Made by a program: the position numbers and the translations under genes. The notes under the pieces were generated by a model, which saw nothing but the letters and a program-made list of their open reading frames with translations, searched no databases and had not been told where the DNA came from. 64,000 nucleotides of DNA from Pseudomonas denitrificans (nom. rej.). GTDB lineage: Bacteria; Pseudomonadota; Gammaproteobacteria; Pseudomonadales; Pseudomonadaceae. Positions 48,381-58,643 of the stretch are shown here, piece after piece; position 1 is the first letter of the stretch, and the number at the start of each line of letters is the position of its first letter. The stretch covers positions 806,001 to 870,000 of the forward strand of contig NZ_CP043626.1 in the NCBI RefSeq assembly GCF_008807415.1, written 5' to 3'.

Positions 48381-51300
48381 ATGACTGAACCCAACTCCCT
48401 TACACCGCGCCAATTGGCCGTTGCCCAGACGGAATTGATCACTGCCCAATCCGAGCTGCTGCGGTCCGGTTCGCCGGACACCAATGGTGGAGAGGCTATC
48501 GTCCAGTCCTCCTCGTCAGTACCGCCACAGCAGTCAGCTGTTCTGCAGGAGCAAGGATCGACCAGCGCTCCTGTCGCGGCCATGGCGCAAGACCATTTGG
48601 CGAGTGACGCTCAGATCACCGCTAAGGACGCCGGAATAACCACCCCCATGGTGCAGCCGGGTGTTGTCGTTGCCCCCAGGGCAGCAGCCTCGGTGCCGCA
48701 CAGGAGTCGCCGGGCAAGTCGGGCCTTGCCGTCGGTTCGAGTCCGAGCCTGCCGACCGGTGAGATTTCCCAGACCACCAGCACCAGTGCGTCCCCCAAGT
48801 CCTTCGTTCTCGGGGCGACCCTGGGTGCACAAGCTGATCAGGCGAGTACGTTATCAGCGGTTGCCGCTCCGCAAAGCTATACCGTCGTGGTCGATGCCTC
48901 TGGAAGCATGGGCTTCATCGGCCTGAACTCGGTCAAAATGGCGCTGATGGAGATGGTGAGCGTCTCGTTGAGGTCCGGCTCCGCGGTGACCTTCAACCTG
49001 ATCGAAATGAAAGACACCGCGAAAGATCTTGGCTCCTTCAAGTTCAGTAGCCCCGCGGACCCGGATTACAACAAGCTGCTCAATGTGATCAACGGCTTCA
49101 TGGCGTCGGGGAATTCGAACTACGAAGCCAGTCTGAAGATGGCCCTGGCCAATCTGCAGAAGGAAGCGTCGGCCGGCATGGTGGAGAACAAGCAAGTGTT
49201 CTTCATCTCCAACGGTAGCGCCGCTCCTTATACGACCCATGTGCCCTCTGCCGCGACGCTCAAGGCCTGGCATGCCTTCATGGACAAGCCATCGGCGACC
49301 CATGAGCCAATTCCGGTGACGACATTCCGCATTGGTGCCGGTATCGGTGACTACTATCTGTCGCAGATCACCACCAGCGCGACCATCGAGGAGCCCTCGG
49401 CGCAGAAAATTGCTGAAACGATGCTGGGAACCGTCACTGCGCGGGATACCCAACTCATCGTTGACCCAGTGACGAGCGACAACGTCGTCAACCTGGCCGA
49501 TTCAAAGGCCGCGCAGACCGTCAGTGGCAAGGTCGTGGGTATTTTCCAGGCCGGTGATGTGGTCAAGGTCGATCTGCATGGCACCCTCTACAGCACGACA
49601 GTGAACGCCAAGGGTGAATGGAGCGTGTCGGTACCCGGAGGCGAACTCGCCGCCGGCACCAGCATCCACGCTTCCATCGTGGCACACAGCAAGGCTGGCG
49701 CCGCCGGTACCATCACCCAGGATCATGCCTACAGTGTGGATCTCGTTGCACCTACTGCACCGGATGCCTGGATTGATCCGGCCGCTGCCGGCGTAAACAA
49801 GCCGACCATCGAAGGCAAGACCGAGCCGGGCGCGGTGGTCACCGTGACTTTCCCGACAGGCGAAACGATCAATGTCACGGCTGACAAGAATGGCGATTGG
49901 GCGGTGACCCCGGTCCAGGCCATGTCCGCAGGCAACAATGACATTATCCTGATCGTCAGGGACGCTGCCGGCAATCCGAGCTCCTCCAAGACTCTTCTAG
50001 TGCTTGTCGACGTTCTGGCTCCCGAAGTACCTGGTCTCGCCACCGTTATCGACCAGGACACCGCGCATCCGCTGATTTCAGGCGTGGGCGCCGAGAAGGA
50101 CGTCATCATCCATGTCTTCAGCGGCGCAACCCAGCTGGGTAGCGTTGTGGCTGGCGACGATGGCTCCTGGTCGTTCAAGGTGCCAGCCGCGATGGCTTTC
50201 TCCAATGGCGAGCACTCGATCACGCTCCGTGCGGAAGGCCCGACCGGTAAGCTCAGCGACTTGTCAGAGCCCTATACGATCACTATCTCGGCTGTCGAGC
50301 CGGGCGCCACCGAACTCACTATCGCGACGGTCGCCGGGGATGACATCGTCAACCTGCCCGAGTCGAAGACCGAGCAGACTGTCAGCGGCAAGGTTCGTGG
50401 CGTCTTCCAGGTGGGCGACCAGGTTACCTTCACGCTGAATGGCCACGACTACAGTGCCACCGTTGGTGCTGATGGAAAGTGGAGCGTCAGCGTGGCGGGA
50501 GGCGATCTGGTGGCCAATGATCTGCATGCGATCACCGCCACTGTCATCGCGCATGGCGAAGCGGGCAAGGTCAACACCGTGACCGAAGTCCACGCCTACG
50601 AGGTGAACCTCGATACACCGGCCAAGCCGAGCATCGAGCAGGTCTATGACGGCCAGGGCAGTATCCAGGGCTCAGTCGCCAAGGGCGGCGCCACCGACGA
50701 CGCGGCGCCGGTCCTGTCGGGCAAGGCAGAAGCTGGTTCCACCGTGACCCTTTACGACAATGGCAGCAAGCTGGGCGCCACGACCGCCGACAAGGATGGC
50801 AAGTGGAGCTTCACGCCGGTGACGAACCTCAGCGAAGGCTCGCACGCCTTTACCGTTGAGGCGACCAACGCGATGGGCAATACCAGCGTCAAGTCCGACC
50901 CGTTCAACGTCATCACTGACTACACCGGGCCTAACGCGAACTCGACCTTCCTGAGTATCGATGCCATCACTGGTGACGACTTCATCAGTGTCGGTGAGGC
51001 CAAGGCGAACGTGGCCATCAGCGGTAAGGTATCTGGTGACTTCACCGCCGGTGATCTGGTGTCCGTCACGGTCGATGGCACTCAGTACAACGCCAAGGTC
51101 GCGGCGGATGGCAGCTGGAGCACGAGCGTGCCCGGCAGCAAGCTGGTGGCTGATGGCAGCCAGTCGATCGTGGCCACGCTGGTGGCACACGATGCGGCGG
51201 GTAATGCGGGGACCATTACCGCCTCGCCCCATGGGTACACCGTGGAAGAGCCCGAGCTGGTGATTACCATCGACAGCATGAGCAAGGACTCTTCGACCGA

Positions 51301-54300
51301 CCTGGCGCACTCCGTCGACTTCATCACTGCCGATGGTACAGCGGGGCGGGGGGTCTACGGCTCTCTGAGCAAGGAGTTGCTCGAATACGAGACAGTTCAG
51401 GTGTCCTTCGACAAAGGCGCCACCTGGACGAATGCCGTCGTCAGTGGTCAGAACTGGGTCGCCGTGGATACCAAGGCCCATAGCGCCAACTGGACCATCC
51501 AGGCTCGTGTCTTCGCCAATATCTCGCCACCATTGGAGTTAGCTTTCGCCTCGCAGGATGTGACCTACCTGGCTCCGCAGGTTGCGTCGCCGACCATCAC
51601 CGGCATCCCGGACAGCATTGGTGGGTACACGCTGGCCAAGGCCGCCGATGGCAGCGACGTGAACGTCTCGCTGGCCAATACCGGCGCCAGGGCCGGCGAC
51701 ACGGTGCATATCATCTGGGGCAACACTACCTACGACCAGGTGCTGACCGCGGCCGATATCGCCAAGGGCAGCGTCACGGCCAACGTGCCGGCCGTTCAGA
51801 CGTTGTCCCAGGGCGTTTCCTACAGCTTCGGGGTGACGGCGCAGATCGTGACCGATGAGGGGCAGATCAGTAACCCCAGCTCCGTCTTCGCGCTCAACCA
51901 GACCCGTACCGAGATCCATTACGAGACTCGTTACAGGACCGAGACGCAGACGCAAACCAAGAGCGTCACGTACTGCGACAACTTCGATAGTGAGATTGGA
52001 TATAGCGGTAGCTTCTACAGCAGAACGGGCCACTTTACCGTCAATTCCATAGGCTCTGTGGCCGTCATTTCGGACAGGTCTCATGGCGGTGATTTGTATA
52101 TCGGCAGGACCAGCGATCCATACGGTGGCGCCAAAAGCGCGGCCATATTCACCTTCGATAATCTGGTGACCTCCTTCTCGTACGATTACTGGGGTGTGGA
52201 GCAGTATGGCAACAACGGCTCGCTGCTACAGGTCTACGACACCAACGGTAGGCTGATTCACACCCGTAATAACCAGGAAAACTACTGGTTTGAGCACAGA
52301 GTCAGCTATACCCCCCGGCAGGTACCTATATTGGCAAGGTGATGATCTACAGCGATATGTGTGGCCTGCCGATCGACAACTTCACCACGACGCAACAGGT
52401 CACGACGACCGTGCAGGTGCAGGTACCGTACCTGGTCCCGGTTGAAGTCACCGTTACGGCACCCTGGCAGGCGCCGAACCAGAAGCTCATCGACCATCCG
52501 TGGGAGTCCTACTTCTCCGACAGCATCAGCTCGTCGGCGAGCGATGTCATCTCCATGTCGATCGATCCGACGGCCTACTTCAAGCAGAGCTCGGCGCATG
52601 TCCATGGTGGCAACCACATGGATACGCTGAAGCTCACCGGCAAGGATCAGGTCCTGGACCTGCGCGGTCTGACCGGTGAGAGCGGCGAAGGCAAGATCAG
52701 CAGCATCGAGAAGTTCGACATCACCGGTACCGGCAACAACACGTTGAAGATTTCCCTCAACGAAGTGCTGCACCTGGGCGAAACGGACATGTTCCGTAAA
52801 GACGGCAAGGTGCAGGTGATGGTTGACGGCAATGTCGGCGACATCGTCGAGCTGTACGGCCTGGAAGGGCATGGCGCGGGCATCGGCGGCTGGCAGAACA
52901 GCGGCACCGCCACCATTGGCGGCGTGGTCTATCAGGTCTACAGCTACAACGCGCTGGATGCGGAAATCTTCATCAAGCAGGGCGTGACCACCAGCATCAC
53001 AATCAGTGCCGAAGGCGGTGGTGCCGGCAGCATCGATGCCATGGCCAAGGACACCGGCGTCCTGACCGACTTCATCACCGAGGACGGCTCGGCCGGTCGA
53101 CTGGTAACGGGCAAGCTTTCCGGCGCCCTGGCCAGCGGCAGCTATCTCGAGGCCTCCTCGGACAATGGCGCCAGTTGGAGCAAGGTTACGGCTATCTCGG
53201 GCTCGGAGTGGGCCTTCGTCGACAAGATCGCGCATACCTCCGACTGGAACGTTCAGTTGCGGGTCAGCGATGGCACTGGTCTGAGCGCCAACCTGGCCAG
53301 CCAGAAGGTGGCCCTGGCGGATATCGCCAAGGCCCCGACGATCCTCAGCATCCCCAAGGCAGATGACGGGTTGCTGACTGCGAGCGAGGCCTACAGCGGT
53401 GTCGACATGGTGGTGTCCCTGGCCGACACCGGCGCCAAGGCAGGCGATATCGTTCACGTGCAGTGGGGCGTGGGGCTGTATGACCAGGCACTGACCGCGG
53501 CGAACATCACCGCCGGCCAGGTCACCGTCAAGGTGCCTTCCGCCGTGGCGTACAGCGAACAGGGCGTCGCTTACAACTTCAACGTGAGCGCGTCTATCGT
53601 TTCCAACGGCGTGGCTGGGGCCAGTTCGCAGCCCTACGCGATCGTGGGCGGCGGCTTTGCCACCAAGGCGATCAGCGATACGGCCTTCACGGCCGGAGCG
53701 GTGTCGAGCAACGTCTATACCGGCACCGACTTCTCGGTGAGCACCAGCGGCACCAGCATGGCCAAGACTGCGGCGCTAGCCAACAAGCAGATGGCGGGCC
53801 TGACGCTTGGCGATACGAGCAACGCCAATGCCACCGTCACCCTGAACCAGCCGGCGACCAAGTTCGCGATGTACCTGTCGGGCGCTGCGCTGGCCAAGAC
53901 GGGCGCCACGGTCTATGTCTACGGCGTGGATGGCAAGGAGCTTGCCCACGAGACGCTGACCACTCCGTATTACTACAAGTACTACACCTACACGGCGACG
54001 GCGGGTGTGGAAGTGGGCAGCTTCAAGGTGGTGGCCGGCAGCGACAGCGTGACGCTGAGCAGCTTCAGCTTCACCGAGGCCCTGCATGTGAGTGATACCC
54101 GGGCGCAGACCATCGACCATGCGACGGACAGCTACTACGGCACCGCTGGCGACGACGTGGCGCTGCTCAAGTACGCTGCCAGCAGCTACCTGGCCTACAC
54201 CGGCAATACCGGCATCCATGGTGGCGACGGCGTCGATACCCTGAAGGTGGAGAACTACAACCAGGTGCTGGACCTGACCCTGGCCACCTCCAAGGGCAAG

Positions 54301-54627
54301 GTCAGCAGCATGGAAATCATCGATCTCACCAGCACCAACGCCTCTTATGGCAACACGCTGAAGCTGTCCGTGCAGGACGTGCTGGAGAACGGTCAGACCG
54401 ACCTGTTCCACGGCACCGACAAGCACACGGTGCAGATGATGGTGAAGGGCAACGCCAAGAGCGTGGTGAACCTTGATGACCTGCTGGGCGCCAAGGGGCC
54501 GGACTACGGCGACTGGGCCAACAACGGATCGATCAACGTTGGTGGCACGACGTACAACGTCTATCAGCACTCCGGCCTGGACGCCGAGTTGCTGGTGCAA
54601 CAGGCGGTGAAGGTCAACCTGGTGTGA
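48381..54627 (+). pseudogene. Giant VWA/Ig-like adhesin, read in three frames (two frameshifts in C runs)
   Basis: A GGAGAG site precedes the start MTEPNSLTPRQLAVAQ. Frames change at C5 (48673-48677) and C6 (52311-52316); one added C at each gives one protein of about 2,082 residues. Domains in restored numbering: low-complexity N-terminus without signal peptide (1-165); VWA domain with MIDAS DASGS near 170 (165-345); three related repeats of about 95 residues (near 357, 645, 857; pattern VNLxxSKxxQTVSGKV) mixed with Ig-like domains ending in GNTS- or GNPS-type loops; then a composite unit present twice. That unit is repeat domain (about 960 and 1550), beta-sandwich (1190 and 1755) and a C-terminal module NTLKxSxxxVL...VYxxxxLDAE (1365 and 1905). 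The last module resembles the C-terminal regions of type-I-secreted adhesins. No secretion genes are adjacent. Surface adhesion is inferred. Confidence 0.8.
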
Positions 54628-54670
54628 GCCGAATCGGGCATTGATCCTTTTTTGCCCGAGATTGCAGAAC

Positions 54671-54697
54671 GCTCCGGGTGGAATATCCATCCGGAGC
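54671..54697 (+). terminator. Hairpin downstream of the adhesin
   Basis: Stem GCTCCGG-TGG / CCA-CCGGAGC with loop AATAT, followed by TCTTCCTCT. It is a weaker element ahead of the main terminator. Confidence 0.5.
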
Positions 54698-54716
54698 TCT
54701 TCCTCTAACAATCCTC

Positions 54717-54747
54717 AAAAAAGGCCGCATCAGCGGCCTTCTTTTTT
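54717..54747 (+). terminator. Terminator of the adhesin gene
   Basis: Stem AAGGCCGC/GCGGCCTT with loop ATCA, preceded by A6 and followed by CTTTTTT. Confidence 0.88.
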
Positions 54748-55094
54748 GCGGCGGTCTATCGATGTATTGGGCGGGTGGACGATTCGCCCGAGTTTTTCAT
54801 CGGTACGCCAGTTATCAGTCAGTCCTGAAGGGGATTTCCTTTTATCCAGGAAGAGGTGGGTAATTCTTCCCTGGATGTTTGTGAGACGCGGCCCTGGCAG
54901 CGGGATGGTGCTTGCCAGGTCTTGGGAAAGTTCAGAGAAAAAGGCGGGGCAGGCTGACAGATGACTGTGCTCGGAAGGACGCAGAATAAACGGCGCTGCC
55001 GGCCAGCGCTCATCGTCATCAAGGAGGAGGCAGTCAGTCTGTCGCCATGAATATTTATGCATATGGACCTGCAGCCGTAGGTCAGGAGACCAGG
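54748..55094. other. Intergenic region between the two adhesin genes
   Basis: No convincing gene on either strand; short open frames here lack ribosome-binding sites and protein-like composition. A strong AAGGAGGAGG lies at about 55019-55030 but is too far from the chosen start of the next gene, so it may serve a short leader peptide (MNIYAYG...) that is in frame with that gene. I see no clear promoter. Confidence 0.5.
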
Positions 55095-56150
55095 ATGAAG
55101 CTGTTTTCCACAGCCAACCTTTGCCACTTTCATCTGGATCGCCAGCGGGTTACCCCGGTCAAGACTCGGATTTCCGTCAGCCTACTGGCTTTGCTGCCGT
55201 TCTTTGCTTCTGCCAGCGCATGGGCGGCCTGCGATACGACCATACAGCCAATGTTCACCTTCACGCTGCCCGGATTTGATGCTGCGATCGATACCAACGT
55301 CCCCGACGGGACGGATTTATTTACCAAGTCCGTTCCCCTCAGCACTGTTGCAGGCGACATCACGGGTTGTGATGGTGTGCAGCAGGTCCACCGGGGAAGT
55401 ACTCCGCAGATAGGAGCGGTAGGAGCGCAGGCGATCTACTCAACTGGCATCGCCGGCCTCGGAATGAAGTTCCAATATACGGGCTCCAATAAGTCCACAT
55501 TCCCTTATTATTTCAATACGCCCGGTGATCCAAGCCACGTTAACCCGACTGCTAACCTGACCATCACCTTTGTCAAGACAGGGCCGATCGCCGACGGTGG
55601 CACTATCAACGGTGAGGTCGCGGGCTGGTGGGTACCCAGCCAGGGAAAGCAACTGGCAACTATCGTCATCAGCGGTTCGATTCCGATCAAACCGACCAAC
55701 CCGACCTGCGCCATCAGTGCATTTTCGCAATCCGTCAAGCTTGACCCGATTTCCATGGGGGCTTTCGGGGCGATCGGCGACGCGGCAGGCAAGGCGACAA
55801 ACTTCAGCGTCGACCTCAACTGCAAGGCGGGCACCGGTACGGGAGGGGCTAGCAAGATGTACATCACCCTCTCGGATGCCAACAACACCGGTAACATCAC
55901 CGATGTGTTGTCACTCGCGTCCGGCTCGACCGCCAAGGGGGTGGGGCTGCGGGTGTTCAAGGCTGATGGGAGCGCAGTGCGGTTCGGCCCGGACTCCAGC
56001 ACCGTTGGAACACTGAACCAGTGGTATGTCACAACGGTGACCGGCACAACGACCGTCAGTATTCCCTTGTCGGTTCGGTACGTGAGAACGGGGACGGTAT
56101 CGCCTGGAACCGTAGCAAGCATTGCCACCGTGACGATGGCGTACAACTGA
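55095..56150 (+). CDS. Orphan fimbrial tip adhesin (two-domain, FimH/pilin-like)
   Basis: 351 residues from the ATG with GGAG 7 bases upstream. A signal peptide with a long basic N-region precedes VSLLALLPFFASASAWA. The mature protein starts ACDTTI. The N-terminal half (about 45-205) is lectin-domain-like, with GLGMKFQYTG and WWVPSQGKQLATIVISGSIPI. The C-terminal half is a pilin domain: NPTCAIS, VDLNCKAG (disulphide pair), GVGLRVFKADGSAVRFGP and the donor-strand end SIATVTMAYN. It should need a chaperone and usher, but none is nearby. An in-frame upstream ATG (55047) would add 16 residues. Confidence 0.82.
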   Translation: MKLFSTANLCHFHLDRQRVTPVKTRISVSLLALLPFFASASAWAACDTTIQPMFTFTLPGFDAAIDTNVPDGTDLFTKSVPLSTVAGDITGCDGVQQVHRGSTPQIGAVGAQAIYSTGIAGLGMKFQYTGSNKSTFPYYFNTPGDPSHVNPTANLTITFVKTGPIADGGTINGEVAGWWVPSQGKQLATIVISGSIPIKPTNPTCAISAFSQSVKLDPISMGAFGAIGDAAGKATNFSVDLNCKAGTGTGGASKMYITLSDANNTGNITDVLSLASGSTAKGVGLRVFKADGSAVRFGPDSSTVGTLNQWYVTTVTGTTTVSIPLSVRYVRTGTVSPGTVASIATVTMAYN

Positions 56151-56162
56151 CGAGCTCAGTCA

Positions 56163-56188
56163 AAGGCCCCTGAAAAGGGGCCTTCTTG
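56163..56188 (+). terminator. Convergent terminator, fimbrial adhesin / fabI
   Basis: Stem AAGGCCCC/GGGGCCTT with a six-base loop, followed by CTT. It lies 12 bases after the adhesin stop and 19 before the fabI stop. Confidence 0.75.
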
Positions 56189-56206
56189 GTTGCCTGTCCG
56201 GAAGAC

Positions 56207-57004
56207 TTAGTCCGTGTCCAGCGGGCCCATGGCGGTGGTGTTGAAGCCACCGTCGACGTAAAGGATCTCGCCGCTGATGCCACTGGCCAGGTCCGAGCAG
56301 AGGAAGGCGCCAGCGTTGCCGACTTCCTCGATGGTCACGTTGCGCCGCAGCGGAGTCCGGCGCTCGTTGGCGGCGAGCATCTTGCGGAAGCTCTTGATGC
56401 CCGAGGCGGCGAGGGTGCGGATCGGGCCGGCGGAGATTGCATTGACGCGGGTTCCTTCCGGGCCGAGGCTGCTGGCCAGGTAGCGCACGCCGGCTTCCAG
56501 GCTGGCCTTCGCCATGCCCATCACGTTGTAGTTGGGCATCGTGCGTTCGGCGCCCAGGTAGGAGAGCGTCAGCAGGCAGCCGTTGCGGCCTTGCATCAGT
56601 TCGCGGCCGGCCTTGGCCAGGGCGACGAAGCTGTAGGCGCTGATGTCGTGGGCGATGCGGAAGCCATCGCGGGTGGTGACTTCGGTGAAGTCGCCGTCGA
56701 GCTGGTCGCCTGGCGCAAACCCCACTGAGTGGACGATGCAGTCCAGGCCGTCCCACTGCTTTGCCAGTGCGGCAAATACGGCTTCGATGTCTGCATCGCT
56801 GGCCACGTCGCAGGGGAAGCACAGCTTGGCGCTGGAGCCCCAGCCGGCGGCGAATTCCTCGACGCGGCTCTTGAGCTTGTCGTTCTGGTAGGTGAAGGCG
56901 AGCTCGGCGCCTTCGCGGTGCATCGCCGCGGCGATGCCGGAGGCGATGGACAGCTTGCTGGCGACACCGACGATCAGTACGCGTTTACCGGCGAGAAACC
57001 CCAT
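56207..57004 (-). CDS. fabI: Enoyl-[acyl-carrier-protein] reductase [NADH] FabI
   Basis: 265 residues, as in P. aeruginosa. SDR fold with [20 protein letters not shown] for the dinucleotide site and the FabI active-site pattern Y-x6-Y-x6-K in [20 protein letters not shown]. It reduces enoyl-ACP in the last step of the fatty-acid elongation cycle and is the triclosan target. It lies 27 bases downstream of nppD on the same strand and may be co-transcribed. Confidence 0.97.
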   Translation of the reverse strand: MGFLAGKRVLIVGVASKLSIASGIAAAMHREGAELAFTYQNDKLKSRVEEFAAGWGSSAKLCFPCDVASDADIEAVFAALAKQWDGLDCIVHSVGFAPGDQLDGDFTEVTTRDGFRIAHDISAYSFVALAKAGRELMQGRNGCLLTLSYLGAERTMPNYNVMGMAKASLEAGVRYLASSLGPEGTRVNAISAGPIRTLAASGIKSFRKMLAANERRTPLRRNVTIEEVGNAGAFLCSDLASGISGEILYVDGGFNTTAMGPLDTD

Positions 57005-57031
57005 GTCATTGCTTCCTTGTCTGCTGCTGGC

Positions 57032-58642
57032 TCAGGCTTGCGTCGGTACCATGAAGGCTGCTTCCAGCAGTTGCTGTGTGTAGGCATGTTGCGGCGCGGC
57101 GAAGACTTCCTCGGCCATGCCCTGTTCGACCACCTTGCCGTGGCGGATCACCATCAGTTGGTGGCTGAGGGCTTTCACCACCGCCAGGTCGTGGCTGATG
57201 AACAGGTAGGTCAGGTTGTACTTGGCTTGCAGCCCGCGCAGCAGTTCGACGACCTGGCGCTGCACGGTGCGGTCCAGTGCCGAGGTCGGTTCGTCCAGCA
57301 GGATCAGCGCCGGCTTGAGTACCAGCGCGCGGGCGATGGCGATACGCTGCCGCTGGCCCCCGGAAAACTCGTGGGGGTAGCGGTGGCGGGTGTCGGGGTC
57401 GAGTCCGACTTCCTTGAGCGCCTCGATGATCGCCTGCTCGCGCTCCTCGGGCGTGCCCATGCCATGTATTTCCAGGCCTTCGCCAACGATCTGGCCCACC
57501 GACATGCGTGGGCTGAGACTGCCGAACGGGTCCTGGAAGACTACCTGCATCTCGCGCCGTAGCGGCCTGACTTCCGCCTGGTTCATGCTTTCGATGGCCT
57601 GGCCCTCGAAGTGGATGCCGCCCTGGCTGTTGATCAGCCGGAGGATGGCCAGGCCCAGGGTCGATTTGCCCGAGCCGCTCTCGCCGACGATGCCCAGGGT
57701 CTGGCCACGCGGCAGGCTGAAGTCGATGCCGTCCACCGCCTTGACGTGGTCGACGGTCTTGCGGAACACGCCTTTCTTGATCGGGAACCACACGCGCAGG
57801 TCGTCGACCTCCAGCAGCGGCGCACCGGGCTCGTTCTGCGCGGGCTTGCCGCTGGGCTCGGCACCGAGCAATTCGCGCGTGTAGGGGTGCTGTGGGGCCG
57901 CGAAGAGGGTGTCGCAATCGGCCTGCTCGACGATGCAGCCGCGTTTCATCACGCAGACGCGATGGGCGATACGCCGGACCAAGTTGAGGTCGTGGGTGAT
58001 CAGTAGCATCGCCATGCCCAGGCGCTGCTGCAGGTCACGCAGCAGGTCGAGGATCTTCAGCTGCACGGTGACATCCAGCGCCGTGGTCGGTTCGTCGGCG
58101 ATCAGCAGCTCCGGCTCGCAGGCCAGGGCCATGGCGATCATCACCCGTTGTCGCTGGCCGCCGGAGAGCTCGTGCGGGTAGGCCTTGAGTCGGCTGGTGG
58201 GATTGGGGATGCCGACCAGGTCGAGCAGCTCCAGCGTACGGGCACGGGCCTGATTGCCGTTCATGCCCTTGTGCAGCGCGAGCACTTCGCCGATCTGCTT
58301 CTCGATGGTGTGCAGCGGGTTCAGTGAGGTCATGGGTTCCTGGAACACCATGGCGATGCGGTTGCCGCGGATGCCGCGCAACTTGCGCTCGGGCAGCTTG
58401 AGCAGGTCCTTGCCAGCGTACTGGATGCTGCCGGAGGGATGGCTGGCGGTGGGGTAGGGCAGCAGGCGCAGGATGGAATGCGCGGTGACCGACTTGCCCG
58501 AGCCGCTTTCGCCCACCAGCGCCAGGGTCTCGCCCTTGCGGATGTCGAAGCTGATGTGTTCTACCGCGCGCACCTGTTCGTCGCCGCAGAGGAAGTCGAC
58601 GGACAGGTCGCGGACTTCGATGAGGTTTTCGTTCTGGTTCAT
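57032..58642 (-). CDS. nppD: ABC transporter, fused double ATPase subunit (peptide / uridyl-peptide antibiotic importer)
   Basis: 536 residues from [17 protein letters not shown], with two complete ATPase halves. The first has Walker A GESGSGKS and signature [16 protein letters not shown], the second Walker A GESGSGKS and [15 protein letters not shown], each with its Walker B ([16 protein letters not shown]). The YejF/DppDF-type architecture fits a dipeptide/oligopeptide importer. The corresponding P. aeruginosa system NppA1A2BCD takes up peptidyl nucleoside antibiotics. It lies 1 base after nppC. Confidence 0.93.
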   Translation of the reverse strand: MNQNENLIEVRDLSVDFLCGDEQVRAVEHISFDIRKGETLALVGESGSGKSVTAHSILRLLPYPTASHPSGSIQYAGKDLLKLPERKLRGIRGNRIAMVFQEPMTSLNPLHTIEKQIGEVLALHKGMNGNQARARTLELLDLVGIPNPTSRLKAYPHELSGGQRQRVMIAMALACEPELLIADEPTTALDVTVQLKILDLLRDLQQRLGMAMLLITHDLNLVRRIAHRVCVMKRGCIVEQADCDTLFAAPQHPYTRELLGAEPSGKPAQNEPGAPLLEVDDLRVWFPIKKGVFRKTVDHVKAVDGIDFSLPRGQTLGIVGESGSGKSTLGLAILRLINSQGGIHFEGQAIESMNQAEVRPLRREMQVVFQDPFGSLSPRMSVGQIVGEGLEIHGMGTPEEREQAIIEALKEVGLDPDTRHRYPHEFSGGQRQRIAIARALVLKPALILLDEPTSALDRTVQRQVVELLRGLQAKYNLTYLFISHDLAVVKALSHQLMVIRHGKVVEQGMAEEVFAAPQHAYTQQLLEAAFMVPTQA

Positions 58643-58643
58643 G

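Noticed and set aside
47922..48449. 175-codon minus-strand frame over the small ORF and adhesin start
   Set aside because: No ribosome-binding site or family pattern; the plus strand has the better start signals. Cannot be fully excluded.
48673..48677. Programmed -1 ribosomal slippage at the adhesin C5 tract
   Set aside because: There is no classical X-XXY-YYZ heptamer and no obvious downstream pseudoknot; a missing base is simpler, given four other breaks of the same kind.
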